Assembly: GCA_005239585.1 (NCBI GenBank) | Contig: SBBU01000160.1 | Location: 1 to 5,608 of the forward strand | DNA: 5,608 bases | Direction of reading: 5' to 3' | Origin: Planctomycetaceae bacterium | GTDB lineage: Bacteria > Planctomycetota > MHYJ01 > SBBU01 | In this document: positions 1-5,595 of the stretch, in pieces | How the letters are laid out: every line of letters starts with the position of its first letter | Position numbering within the stretch: position 1 is the stretch's first letter | Notes under the pieces: generated by a model | The model's input: the letters and a program-made list of their open reading frames with translations, nothing else | Database searches by the model: none | Told to the model about the DNA's origin: nothing | Program-made: the position numbers and the translations under genes

Positions 1-580
1 CGTCAGTGTCGGGAGGAAGCTGACACTGGCACTTGATAAAATCATGGATTTCTCTGGCGTATTTTTCTTCGCCAATAGCAAGGGCTATAACGCAACTATC
101 TAGTAAACCCTCCAGTGATTCCTTGATATTTGTCTTTTTGATCTCATTCACATATTTTGTAAGCACTCCCATAGCGGCTGCCTTCGCACCTTTGAGTGCA
201 TATGCATGCGCCTTTAATTCCAAGGCGGCAGGATCTTGGATATTATCAATGGCGGCAAGCGTCTCATCCGGGCGGTTATACATTAGATAAAATTCTGCAA
301 GAATTTGTTTGGCCTAATCTGTCTTTCATATTTTCAATCCTAGACCACTCTACCTTCTTAAAATCTGCTGACACATGAGCCCCTTGGTGCTGGGAGAACC
401 CCGACCTTTTAACCAGTGTAACAACACTCACCCATCTTGAAATTGAATTACCAATAATATGCTCGATATTACCCTTTTCACACGACAAAAGTGCGATGAA
501 TATTTTTCCCAACTCGGGAAATATTTTCTCGATACTTAACCTTTCATCTTAGAAAGAAGAAATCGCTTAAATTCATGCAT
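1..580 (-). pseudogene. Broken TPR-like helical-repeat gene, partial at left edge
   Basis: Three overlapping minus-strand reading frames join into one plausible protein if two frameshifts are allowed. Frame A starts at ATG 580, with AAGG five bases upstream (586-589), and reads MHEFKRFLLSKMKG to a stop at 536-538. Frame B is open from 548 to 276 and contains IEKIFPELGKIFIALLSCEKG and ENMKDRLGQ. Frame C is open from 313 to the window edge and contains AKQILAEFYLMYNRP, DPAALELKAHAYALKGAKAA and GEEKYAREIHDFIKC. Frame C alternates amphipathic helices with the small/aromatic spacing typical of TPR-type repeats. Its first ATG (283) has no ribosome site and lies mid-helix, so it is probably not a true start. 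The A-to-B shift must fall in about 538-551 and the B-to-C shift in about 276-316. Sequencing error in an intact gene is an alternative to decay. The function is not recognised; the gene is divergent from the flagellar operon. Confidence 0.5.
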
Positions 581-586
581 TCAAGC
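565..586. promoter_or_regulatory. Imperfect palindrome, candidate activator site
   Basis: A 22-base imperfect palindrome (18 of 22 positions symmetric) is built around ATTCATGCAT, with arms beginning GCTT and ending AAGC. Its centre is about 71 bases upstream of the predicted sigma-54 transcription start, a distance compatible with an upstream binding site for an NtrC-type enhancer-binding protein. It also overlaps the start of the minus-strand gene, so it could instead act on that gene or be chance. No known operator consensus is matched. Confidence 0.2.
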
Positions 587-620
587 CTTATTAAGACGTT
601 TAAGTGAAAATCGATCTGCT

Positions 621-636
621 TGGCACGCTTTTTGCT
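621..636 (+). promoter_or_regulatory. Sigma-54 (RpoN) -24/-12 promoter of the flgF operon
   Basis: The sequence TGGCACG-CTTT-TTGCT matches the sigma-54 consensus TGGCACG-N4-TTGCW at every specified position. The invariant GG is at 622-623 and the invariant GC at 634-635, exactly 12 bases apart. Placing the GC at -13/-12 predicts transcription start near A647. It points toward flgF, 131 bases before its ATG. Sigma-54 control of rod, ring and hook genes through an NtrC-family activator is established in several flagellated bacteria, so the context supports the call. The activator gene is not in this window. Confidence 0.85.
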
Positions 637-646
637 AATACCATAC

Positions 647-778
647 ATGAAGATGACTGCAAGGATGCTGATAAAAAAGACACTTGACAAGGAAGTATCA
701 AAGGAGCTGGTGGATACCATAATCAGGCTCGCAAAGATTAAATCCTTGTCTAATACACAAGGAGGAATAAAAAAGTAA
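647..778 (+). CDS. Possible small ORF (43 aa) in the flgF leader
   Basis: The frame from ATG 647 to TAA 776-778 encodes a basic, lysine-rich peptide (MKMTARMLIKKTLDKEVSKE and on to GGIKK) with predicted helical character. Its stop overlaps the flgF start as TAATG, an arrangement typical of translationally coupled genes. The first ATG coincides with the predicted sigma-54 transcription start, so translation from it would be leaderless; ATG 653 and ATG 665 are alternatives. None has a convincing ribosome site: the AAGG before 665 is only one base away. No family is recognised. It could be a real small protein, a leader peptide that loads ribosomes onto flgF, or an untranslated leader that happens to be open. 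The frame also stays open upstream to 608, which weakens the inference. Confidence 0.3.
   Translation: MKMTARMLIKKTLDKEVSKELVDTIIRLAKIKSLSNTQGGIKK
759..766 (+). promoter_or_regulatory. flgF: flgF ribosome binding site, long spacing
   Basis: AAGGAGGA is a strong Shine-Dalgarno sequence, but its GGAGG core (761-765) ends 12 bases before the ATG at 778, with an A-rich spacer. This is longer than usual. It still supports flgF starting at 778, since the conserved rod-protein N-terminus begins there. The site lies inside the possible small ORF, so ribosomes reading that ORF would cross it. Confidence 0.6.
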
Positions 779-1536
779 TGTTATACGGATTATACATATC
801 TGGGCTTGCCGCAATCGCCTATTCTTCAAAATTTGATGTGATCGCAAATAATGTTGCAAACCTTAATACAATAGGCTACAAACCAAGCCACATAACCTTT
901 CAGGAGAGATTAGCAGAGGCCCTGGAGAATCCTTCCAGCTTCAAGTACTACAACTCGCTCATTCACAAATATGGAGGCGCACCCTATATAAGCGAACAGA
1001 CTGTCGACCAGTCACAAGGACCCGTTGAATCCACAGGAAAAACCCTTGATTTCGCGTTAAGCGGAGAGGGATTCTTCTCTGTAAAAAATCTGCAGACAAA
1101 TAAGGTCTACTACACAAGGGCTGGAAACTTCATAGCCGACTCACAAGGCAGACTCTTGACACAGGATGGCAAATACGGGGTATTGGACGCGGGGGGAGAT
1201 ATTTTAAACATAGATCCCGCTGGGGCCCAGATAAGCATTAGCGGCAACGGAATGCTCTTTCAGGGTGAAGAAGAAATAGGCTCATTTCAGGTCGTAACGG
1301 GCGCAATGAAAAATTTTCAGGAAAATCTATTCGAGCTTGTAGGAACTGAACCGCAACCCGCTACAGATTACAAAGTTATTCAGGGTTCTGTCGAAGGCTC
1401 AAATGCAAATCCCGTCGCTGAAATGACAGAAATGCTCAAGATACTTAGAGTAATTGAAACGAATCTTAATATGGTCAAGATGCAGGACGGCACCCTTGAC
1501 AGACTCGTAAACGATATTGGAAGGCCAATAAGATAA
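778..1536 (+). CDS. flgF: Flagellar basal-body rod protein FlgF
   Basis: FlgF is a proximal rod subunit of the flagellar drive shaft, exported by the flagellar type III system and assembled in the periplasm. The 252 residues match the usual length. The N-terminal rod-family motif ANNVANLNTIGYK is at residues 23-35. The central FlgE/F/G-type domain shows LDFALSGEGFFSV followed by YYTRAGNF. The C-terminal helix begins VEGSNANPVAEMTEMLK (205-221), the hallmark end of rod and hook proteins. There is no Sec signal peptide, as expected for a type III substrate. It is the first recognised gene after the sigma-54 promoter, and flgG follows after 11 bases. Assignment to FlgF rather than FlgG rests on its position immediately upstream of a more canonical FlgG and on its less conserved N- and C-termini (SGLAAIAYSSKFD rather than the usual ATGM-type start). 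The start overlaps the stop of a possible small ORF. Confidence 0.93.
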   Translation: MLYGLYISGLAAIAYSSKFDVIANNVANLNTIGYKPSHITFQERLAEALENPSSFKYYNSLIHKYGGAPYISEQTVDQSQGPVESTGKTLDFALSGEGFFSVKNLQTNKVYYTRAGNFIADSQGRLLTQDGKYGVLDAGGDILNIDPAGAQISISGNGMLFQGEEEIGSFQVVTGAMKNFQENLFELVGTEPQPATDYKVIQGSVEGSNANPVAEMTEMLKILRVIETNLNMVKMQDGTLDRLVNDIGRPIR

Positions 1537-1547
1537 GGAGGTCGTAA

Positions 1548-2345
1548 ATGACGCTTAGAGCACTATCGATAGCCTCTACAGGAGGCCGGGCATTAATGAG
1601 TGTGATCGACACTCTCGCAAACAACCTTGCCAACGTAAACACTTCAGGTTACAAGCGTGCCCGCACAAATTTTGCCGATCTGTTCTATCAACAGGTCAAC
1701 CGCGCCGGCTTTGGGACACCAGGAGTCAACCAGCATCCGACAGGACTTTCATTTGGAACAGGCGTGCGACTAGTCTCAACTGAAAAAATCTTCACTCAGG
1801 GTAATCTTGAAAGAACAGAACGAGACCTTGACGTTGCAATCGATGGTGATGGATTCTTCATGGTTACTCTCCCTGACAATACACAGGCCTATACCAGAGC
1901 TGGGAATTTTCAAAGGGACCAGAATGGCAATATAGTAACAGCTCAAGGCTACAGACTGGAACCTTCAATAAACATCCCGCAAGAAATACAAAAAATACAG
2001 ATCGATGTTACAGGACTGGTTCAAGGCTTTAATCCACAGACCCCTGGAGCACTACAAACTCTAGGTCAAATACAAATCGCCAGATTCGCAAACCCAGGCG
2101 GACTAGAGGCGATCGGAGATAACCTCTACAGAGAAACACCCTCTTCAGGTACACCAATTCCAGGGCAACCGGGACAAGAGCCTGGTATCGGTTCCATACG
2201 CCAAGGTTTTATTGAAGAATCTAACGTCGACGTGATCAAAGAACTCGTTGACCTCATCAACGCCCAGCGTGCATTTGAGATTAATTCTAACACAATCAGG
2301 GCCGCAGATGATGTCCTTCAGGCCATTAACGCATTGAGAAGATAA
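1548..2345 (+). CDS. flgG: Flagellar distal rod protein FlgG
   Basis: FlgG forms the distal rod that passes through the P- and L-rings and joins the hook. The protein is 265 residues, close to the usual ~260. It carries ANNLANVNTSGYK at 24-36, FGTGVR at 69-74, DLDVAIDGDGFFMV at 93-106, YTRAGNF at 115-121, and a C-terminal helix with GFIEESNVDVIKELVDLINA and QRAFEINS. These are characteristic FlgG blocks. A proline/glycine-rich stretch (TPIPGQPGQEPGIG) precedes the C-terminal helix and is slightly longer than in many FlgGs, accounting for the extra residues. The start is set by GGAGG at 1537-1541, six bases before ATG and directly after the flgF stop. flgA begins one base after the flgG stop, implying coupled translation. 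It has no signal peptide, consistent with type III export. Confidence 0.96.
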   Translation: MTLRALSIASTGGRALMSVIDTLANNLANVNTSGYKRARTNFADLFYQQVNRAGFGTPGVNQHPTGLSFGTGVRLVSTEKIFTQGNLERTERDLDVAIDGDGFFMVTLPDNTQAYTRAGNFQRDQNGNIVTAQGYRLEPSINIPQEIQKIQIDVTGLVQGFNPQTPGALQTLGQIQIARFANPGGLEAIGDNLYRETPSSGTPIPGQPGQEPGIGSIRQGFIEESNVDVIKELVDLINAQRAFEINSNTIRAADDVLQAINALRR

Positions 2346-2346
2346 A

Positions 2347-3264
2347 ATGACGTTTTTACTTTTCTGTTTAATTGAGCAAGACGTCCTAACACTCAAAGAA
2401 AAAGTCTTTGTCACCGAGAGGTACATTAGGCTGCTTGATTGTGTAGAGGACAATCTATCAAACGGGATCAAAGAGGCACTCAAGAACGTTTATCTTGGCA
2501 AGGCACCTGCAAAAAATGAAAAGAAGAGAATCACTCCTGATGACATAATAATTGCACTGCATGCCAAGGGGATTCAAACTAAGATCAGTTTTGAAGGCGC
2601 AAAAGAAGTAATTGTAGAGTTTGGCGAGGAAATTAAAAAAGTCAAGGACGAAAATCTTACACATATGGAGATACTGCTTGAGATCAAGCACTATCTCAGA
2701 AAAAATCTTTCCAGCAATTTTTCTGTAAAAATCATCGATATCTATCCGGATAATCTCCCGGGGGATCTACACATTATTACAATCGAGCCCGCAGGCAAGA
2801 AGCTTACGGGCGACGTACTTTTCAAATTGGAGCTTTCGCTTGGCAGAAAGGCATCGGTTATTACAAGCGTCAGGCTTAAGAAAAAGGTAATCGTTGCCTC
2901 GCGCGCTATCCCCGTCAATTCCACGATAACACCCAAAGATATAGATTGGGCAGAGGTCGAGGTCGAAGAGGAAGGCAATGCGATGACAGCCTCGGATGGT
3001 GTGCTTGGCAGCAAAACCCTTAGGAAACTATCAAAAGGTGAAGTCATACAGCCATCAGATGTAAAGCTAAAACCTGTTGTCAAACGCAATCAGACACTGC
3101 GTGCCAAGGGTAAATTCATCGAGACAACAGCCCGCGCGCTTGAGGACGGCGCACTGGGACAGATTATCGAGTGTGAATACACCTCGACCAAGGCAAAGTT
3201 TCGAGCCAAAGTAGTATCGGGCGAATTAGTAACCATAGTCACGGATGACCCAACCAAGGAGTAA
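2347..3264 (+). CDS. flgA: P-ring assembly chaperone FlgA
   Basis: FlgA acts in the periplasm, binding FlgI and promoting P-ring assembly. The 305-residue protein has the family's N-terminal region (LTLKEKVFVTERYIRLLDC, then YLGKAPAKNEKKRITPDDI) and a C-terminal SAF-type domain from about residue 180: KVIVASRAIPVNSTITPKDI, KLSKGEVIQPSDVK, and the closing ALEDGALGQII and VVSGELVTIV strands. The mature-like sequence starts by about residue 12. The preceding MTFLLFCLIEQ has no basic n-region and only about eight hydrophobic residues, too short for a normal Sec signal. No longer start is possible because an in-frame TGA lies at 2335-2337. The ribosome site is weak (GAGAAG at 2336-2341), and ATG follows the flgG stop by one base, so coupling is likely. 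Family assignment is firm; how it reaches the periplasm is unclear. Confidence 0.88.
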   Translation: MTFLLFCLIEQDVLTLKEKVFVTERYIRLLDCVEDNLSNGIKEALKNVYLGKAPAKNEKKRITPDDIIIALHAKGIQTKISFEGAKEVIVEFGEEIKKVKDENLTHMEILLEIKHYLRKNLSSNFSVKIIDIYPDNLPGDLHIITIEPAGKKLTGDVLFKLELSLGRKASVITSVRLKKKVIVASRAIPVNSTITPKDIDWAEVEVEEEGNAMTASDGVLGSKTLRKLSKGEVIQPSDVKLKPVVKRNQTLRAKGKFIETTARALEDGALGQIIECEYTSTKAKFRAKVVSGELVTIVTDDPTKE

Positions 3265-3266
3265 TT

Positions 3267-3857
3267 ATGACACTAACCATGATTTTTGTTATGCAGTCCC
3301 TCTTGGATGGGGGTACATCACCATATGATCCGCCAAAGAGAAAACCTTATAAAAAACATGATCACATACAGATCATGGTAAAAGAAAAAGCCAAGGCTGT
3401 CTCCAAGGCAGATCTAAGGACAGACAAACGTTCTAGGTGGGAGACTGATTTTAATGAATTCATCAGATTCGACAAGTCAGCAAAGGGAAATAGAAGATTA
3501 CGGGGAGCAGAGCTTGGAGATGATCCGGAAATAGATATAGACTCCCGCTTCAGGCAGGATCACATAGGGGCAACGACACGCGAATTTGAGCTGACGTTTA
3601 CTATAACAGCTGAGATAGTCGATGTACGGCCCAACGGCAACCTTGTCATCGAGGCAAGGCGCACACGCAAGGTAAATAACGAGCTCGAAATAATAAAACT
3701 CACGGGGGAAATTGCGCCAGATTCAATAAATAACAATGTAGTTCTTTCTGATAAAATTGCCAGTCTCAATATTGATTACGGTGGAGAAGGAAGCGTTGGC
3801 GATACCCAGAAGCCGGGTATTCTGGGATGGATATTAGGAAAACTCTGGCCATTCTAA
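3267..3857 (+). CDS. flgH: Flagellar L-ring protein FlgH, no lipobox
   Basis: FlgH forms the outer-membrane L-ring bushing around the rod. The diagnostic C-terminal half is clear: FELTFTITAEIVDVRPNGNL at about 107-126, LVIEARRTRKVNNELEIIKL at about 126-145, GEIAPDSI at 147-154, VVLSDKIASLNIDYGGEG at 158-175, and a GWILGKLWPF terminus. The N-terminal half, with LLDGGTSPYDPPKRK and HIQIMVKEKAKA, also follows the family. At 196 residues it is shorter than the usual ~230. Canonical FlgH is a lipoprotein with a signal peptide and lipobox cysteine. Here only MTLTMIFVMQ precedes the mature-like sequence and the protein contains no cysteine. The start is well supported by AAGGAG at 3256-3261, five bases before ATG. 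Upstream extension is blocked by TGA at 3246-3248. The gene begins two bases after the flgA stop. Confidence 0.9.
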   Translation: MTLTMIFVMQSLLDGGTSPYDPPKRKPYKKHDHIQIMVKEKAKAVSKADLRTDKRSRWETDFNEFIRFDKSAKGNRRLRGAELGDDPEIDIDSRFRQDHIGATTREFELTFTITAEIVDVRPNGNLVIEARRTRKVNNELEIIKLTGEIAPDSINNNVVLSDKIASLNIDYGGEGSVGDTQKPGILGWILGKLWPF

Positions 3858-3872
3858 TGGAGTAGAAAAACC

Positions 3873-5204
3873 ATGAGAAAAAATTCCAGAAAAATGAATC
3901 CAAAAAGAATACGAGCAATTTTAAATCTTGCTCACCGCATTTCTAAATTTTTTTCCAATCCCTTTCGTGTCTCTTGTTACCGGATCAGTCTCATTCTAAT
4001 GCCGCTACTGGGAATCAATTCCCAGATTAAAAGACAGAAGAGCGGCATTAGTGCCGTTTCACCACTTACCTTCATTGCTAGCAGGTTTGTACAAACGGCA
4101 CTAATTACGATTGTTTTCACCCTCCCTCCTCTTAATGTCGGGGCGCAGACCGTGCCTGTAAGAGACCTCGCCGAGGTCGACGGTGCTCGCCCCAACTTCC
4201 TCCGTGGTTATGGTATTGTTGTAGGTCTAAAGGGTAATGGAGACAGCCCCAAAGGTGAGACATCAAGAATGCTCAAAAACTTCCTTGCTAATGTGCAGGG
4301 CTACGACATCGCAGAGATTCAAAGCAAGAATGTAGCCCTCGTCGCGATCGAGGCAGAGCTGCCTCCTTTCCAAAAAGCCGGTACTAAAATTGATATTAGA
4401 GTGTCCGCCTTGGGTGATGCGAAATCACTAAATGGTGGGACCCTCTTAATGACCCCTCTCCGGAGCCCCAGGGCTAGGGCAGATGAAGGTGGAGACCTTA
4501 TATGGGCCTTGGCCCAGGGCCGCCTCTTACTAGAAGGCGACGAAAGGTTAGGTAATCCGACCACAGCGTTCGTTCCCAACGGCGCAATAATCGAACGAGA
4601 GCTGAAACATGAGTTCGTAAAATATACTGACGAGACAAAAAAACGCCCTTTTATAAGACTCCTCATCAGGAAAACAGACTTTACAGTTGCCTCACAGATT
4701 GCAACTGACATCAACAACATTGGGATATATCAGATATATGGACATCAGAAGCGTTGGAAACAAGGTAAAGAACCAACTAGAATAGCCAAGGCCATTGATG
4801 GAGGTTCTATTGAGGTTAGAATCCCCACCAAAGAAGAGTATGATCAAGTTGTAGAACCAGAATATCCATACCCAAACTACGACAAAGATCCAGTAACTTT
4901 CATAGAAAAAATATTAAATATCTCTGTAAATCTAATAAGGCCGGATCAAGCGCTGGTCATTATAAATGACACTACAAAGCTTATAACAATTACCGGCGAG
5001 GTAATGGTGAAACCGGGACATGTCCAATCAGGGGTCCAATCAGGAGGAAGTGTAATAAAAATAACAATAGCATCCGAGATGAAATTGATAGATTTTCTTA
5101 ACAGCAAAGAAATGTCCGCATCATTAACAACCCAACAACTCATAGATGTAATAAAACAACTCGCACAGTCAGATTTGATAAAAGGCAAGGTCATTTCAAA
5201 ATGA
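3873..5204 (+). CDS. flgI: Flagellar P-ring protein FlgI with long N-terminal extension
   Basis: FlgI forms the P-ring in the peptidoglycan layer after Sec export and FlgA-assisted assembly. The body is canonical: VRDLAEVDGARPNFLRGYG at 96-114 running into IVVGLKGNGDS (115-125), KNVALVAIEAELPPF at 152-166, GDAKSLNGGTLLMTPL at 181-196, WALAQG, NGAIIERE, and a C-terminal segment with ALVIINDTTKLITITGEV. The total is 443 residues against the usual ~365. The excess is N-terminal: about 91 residues precede a likely signal-peptidase site after NVGA (residue 91), while the mature part (~352) is normal in length. The region before it is basic (MRKNSRKMNPKRIR) with hydrophobic stretches at about 38-48 and 75-89. 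GGAG at 3859-3862, ten bases before ATG 3873, supports this start; ATG 3999 is an internal alternative without a ribosome site. The stop overlaps flgJ (ATGA). Part of the extension is encoded by a palindromic repeat block. Confidence 0.95.
   Translation: MRKNSRKMNPKRIRAILNLAHRISKFFSNPFRVSCYRISLILMPLLGINSQIKRQKSGISAVSPLTFIASRFVQTALITIVFTLPPLNVGAQTVPVRDLAEVDGARPNFLRGYGIVVGLKGNGDSPKGETSRMLKNFLANVQGYDIAEIQSKNVALVAIEAELPPFQKAGTKIDIRVSALGDAKSLNGGTLLMTPLRSPRARADEGGDLIWALAQGRLLLEGDERLGNPTTAFVPNGAIIERELKHEFVKYTDETKKRPFIRLLIRKTDFTVASQIATDINNIGIYQIYGHQKRWKQGKEPTRIAKAIDGGSIEVRIPTKEEYDQVVEPEYPYPNYDKDPVTFIEKILNISVNLIRPDQALVIINDTTKLITITGEVMVKPGHVQSGVQSGGSVIKITIASEMKLIDFLNSKEMSASLTTQQLIDVIKQLAQSDLIKGKVISK
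3996..4105. repeat. Interlocking inverted-repeat block inside flgI
   Basis: Four nested or overlapping inverted repeats occupy this stretch. (1) CTAATGCCGCT at 3996-4006 pairs perfectly with AGCGGCATTAG at 4041-4051 (11 bp). (2) Between them, CTGGGAAT at 4008-4015 pairs with ATTCCCAG at 4018-4025 (8 bp). (3) ATTAGTGCCGTTT at 4047-4059 pairs perfectly with AAACGGCACTAAT at 4093-4105 (13 bp). (4) The shared centre, CGGCA-TTAG-TGCCG (4043-4056), is itself a hairpin. The block encodes about residues 42-78 of FlgI, outside the conserved family sequence. ATT occurs at 3993-3995 and again at 4104-4106, so removing 3996-4106 deletes exactly 37 codons. The pattern resembles small palindromic elements that insert in frame within genes, such as the Rickettsia palindromic elements. 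This is an inference from architecture, not sequence similarity. Confidence 0.7.
5022..5045 (+). repeat. 12-bp tandem duplication in flgI
   Basis: GTCCAATCAGGG (5022-5033) is followed directly by GTCCAATCAGGA (5034-5045), identical in 11 of 12 bases. It encodes VQSG twice, at residues 384-391, in the loop after the GEVMVKPGH strand near the FlgI C-terminus. Being a multiple of three, it preserves the frame. It looks like recent slippage or a short duplication. Confidence 0.75.
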
Positions 5205-5563
5205 ATCCTGTAACCGCCATAGGACTGCCTGCAATAATGTATCAGGAAAGATTTCAAAACCACCCAAACAAACAGCCGGAGAATCAGGATGAGCAACAAA
5301 AGATCAGCATGAAAGATCTAAATGGTCTGGCAAAACAGATGGAATCGATCTTTATAACGACAATTATGAAGTCCATGAGAAAGACTATTATGAAATCGGG
5401 ACTCTTCCACGGCGGCCAGGCCGAGGAAACCTTCACGCAAATGCTAGACGACGAGATTGCAAATCTTGCATCCTCCAGAGAAAAAGGCTTCGGGATCGCC
5501 AAGGCAATCGTGAAGAAATATTCAAAATTCGCGGATGCCACGAAAGTCGAAAAGACCAAATAA
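5201..5563 (+). CDS. flgJ: Rod-binding protein FlgJ, single-domain form
   Basis: FlgJ binds rod subunits in the periplasm and assists rod assembly. The 120 residues contain the rod-binding domain at about 40-107: LAKQMESIFITTIMKSMRK (43-61), SGLFHGGQAEETFTQMLDDE (66-85), IANLAS, and GFGIAKAIVKKY (96-107). The glucosaminidase/muramidase domain of enterobacterial two-domain FlgJ is absent. This single-domain form is common in many lineages, where a separate enzyme opens the peptidoglycan, so it should not be read as truncation. Residues 1-38 are polar and asparagine/glutamine-rich, as in FlgJ linkers. The ATG overlaps the flgI stop by four bases (ATGA), with AAGG at 5187-5190 as a weak ribosome site, indicating coupling. 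The last codons form the left arm of a long hairpin. Confidence 0.9.
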   Translation: MNPVTAIGLPAIMYQERFQNHPNKQPENQDEQQKISMKDLNGLAKQMESIFITTIMKSMRKTIMKSGLFHGGQAEETFTQMLDDEIANLASSREKGFGIAKAIVKKYSKFADATKVEKTK

Positions 5564-5595
5564 ACGGGTCTCCCGGGGATCGAGGCTTTCGTGGC
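5537..5595. repeat. Long hairpin spanning the flgJ stop
   Basis: GCCACGAAAG (5537-5546) pairs perfectly with CTTTCGTGGC (5586-5595). The stem continues with TCGA (5547-5550) against TCGA (5580-5583) across a two-base GG bulge. An inner stem, AGACC (5553-5557) with GGTCT (5567-5571), closes a nine-base loop that contains the TAA stop. About 19 base pairs form in total. No T-run follows within the remaining 13 bases, so a standard intrinsic terminator is not shown. Possible roles are mRNA 3'-end protection, processing between flgJ and a downstream gene, or a palindromic repeat element. Confidence 0.55.

Noticed and set aside
4..28. CAGTGTC / GACACTG inverted repeat with an 11-base loop
   Set aside because: It is only 7 bp, lies inside the minus-strand coding frame and has no T-run; chance is adequate.
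33..290. Plus-strand open frame of 85 codons
   Set aside because: It lies antisense to the TPR-like minus-strand frame, has serine/alanine-rich content typical of an antisense shadow, and has no ribosome site.
3357..3377. CATGATC / GATCATG hairpin in flgH
   Set aside because: It is a single 7-bp stem within coding sequence, unlike the interlocking set in flgI, with no supporting context.
4504..4515. GGGCC-TT-GGCCC palindrome in flgI
   Set aside because: It encodes the conserved WALAQG motif of FlgI, so codon constraint explains it.
4319..4720. Minus-strand open frame of 133 codons inside flgI
   Set aside because: It is fully antisense to conserved FlgI sequence, with shadow-like serine-rich composition and no ribosome site.
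3999..5204. flgI starting at the internal ATG 3999
   Set aside because: There is no ribosome site before it, whereas ATG 3873 has GGAG ten bases upstream and directly follows flgH; not fully excluded.
5201..5563. FlgJ as a truncated gene missing its muramidase domain
   Set aside because: Single-domain rod-binding FlgJ is the normal form in many bacteria, and the domain is complete with a natural stop.
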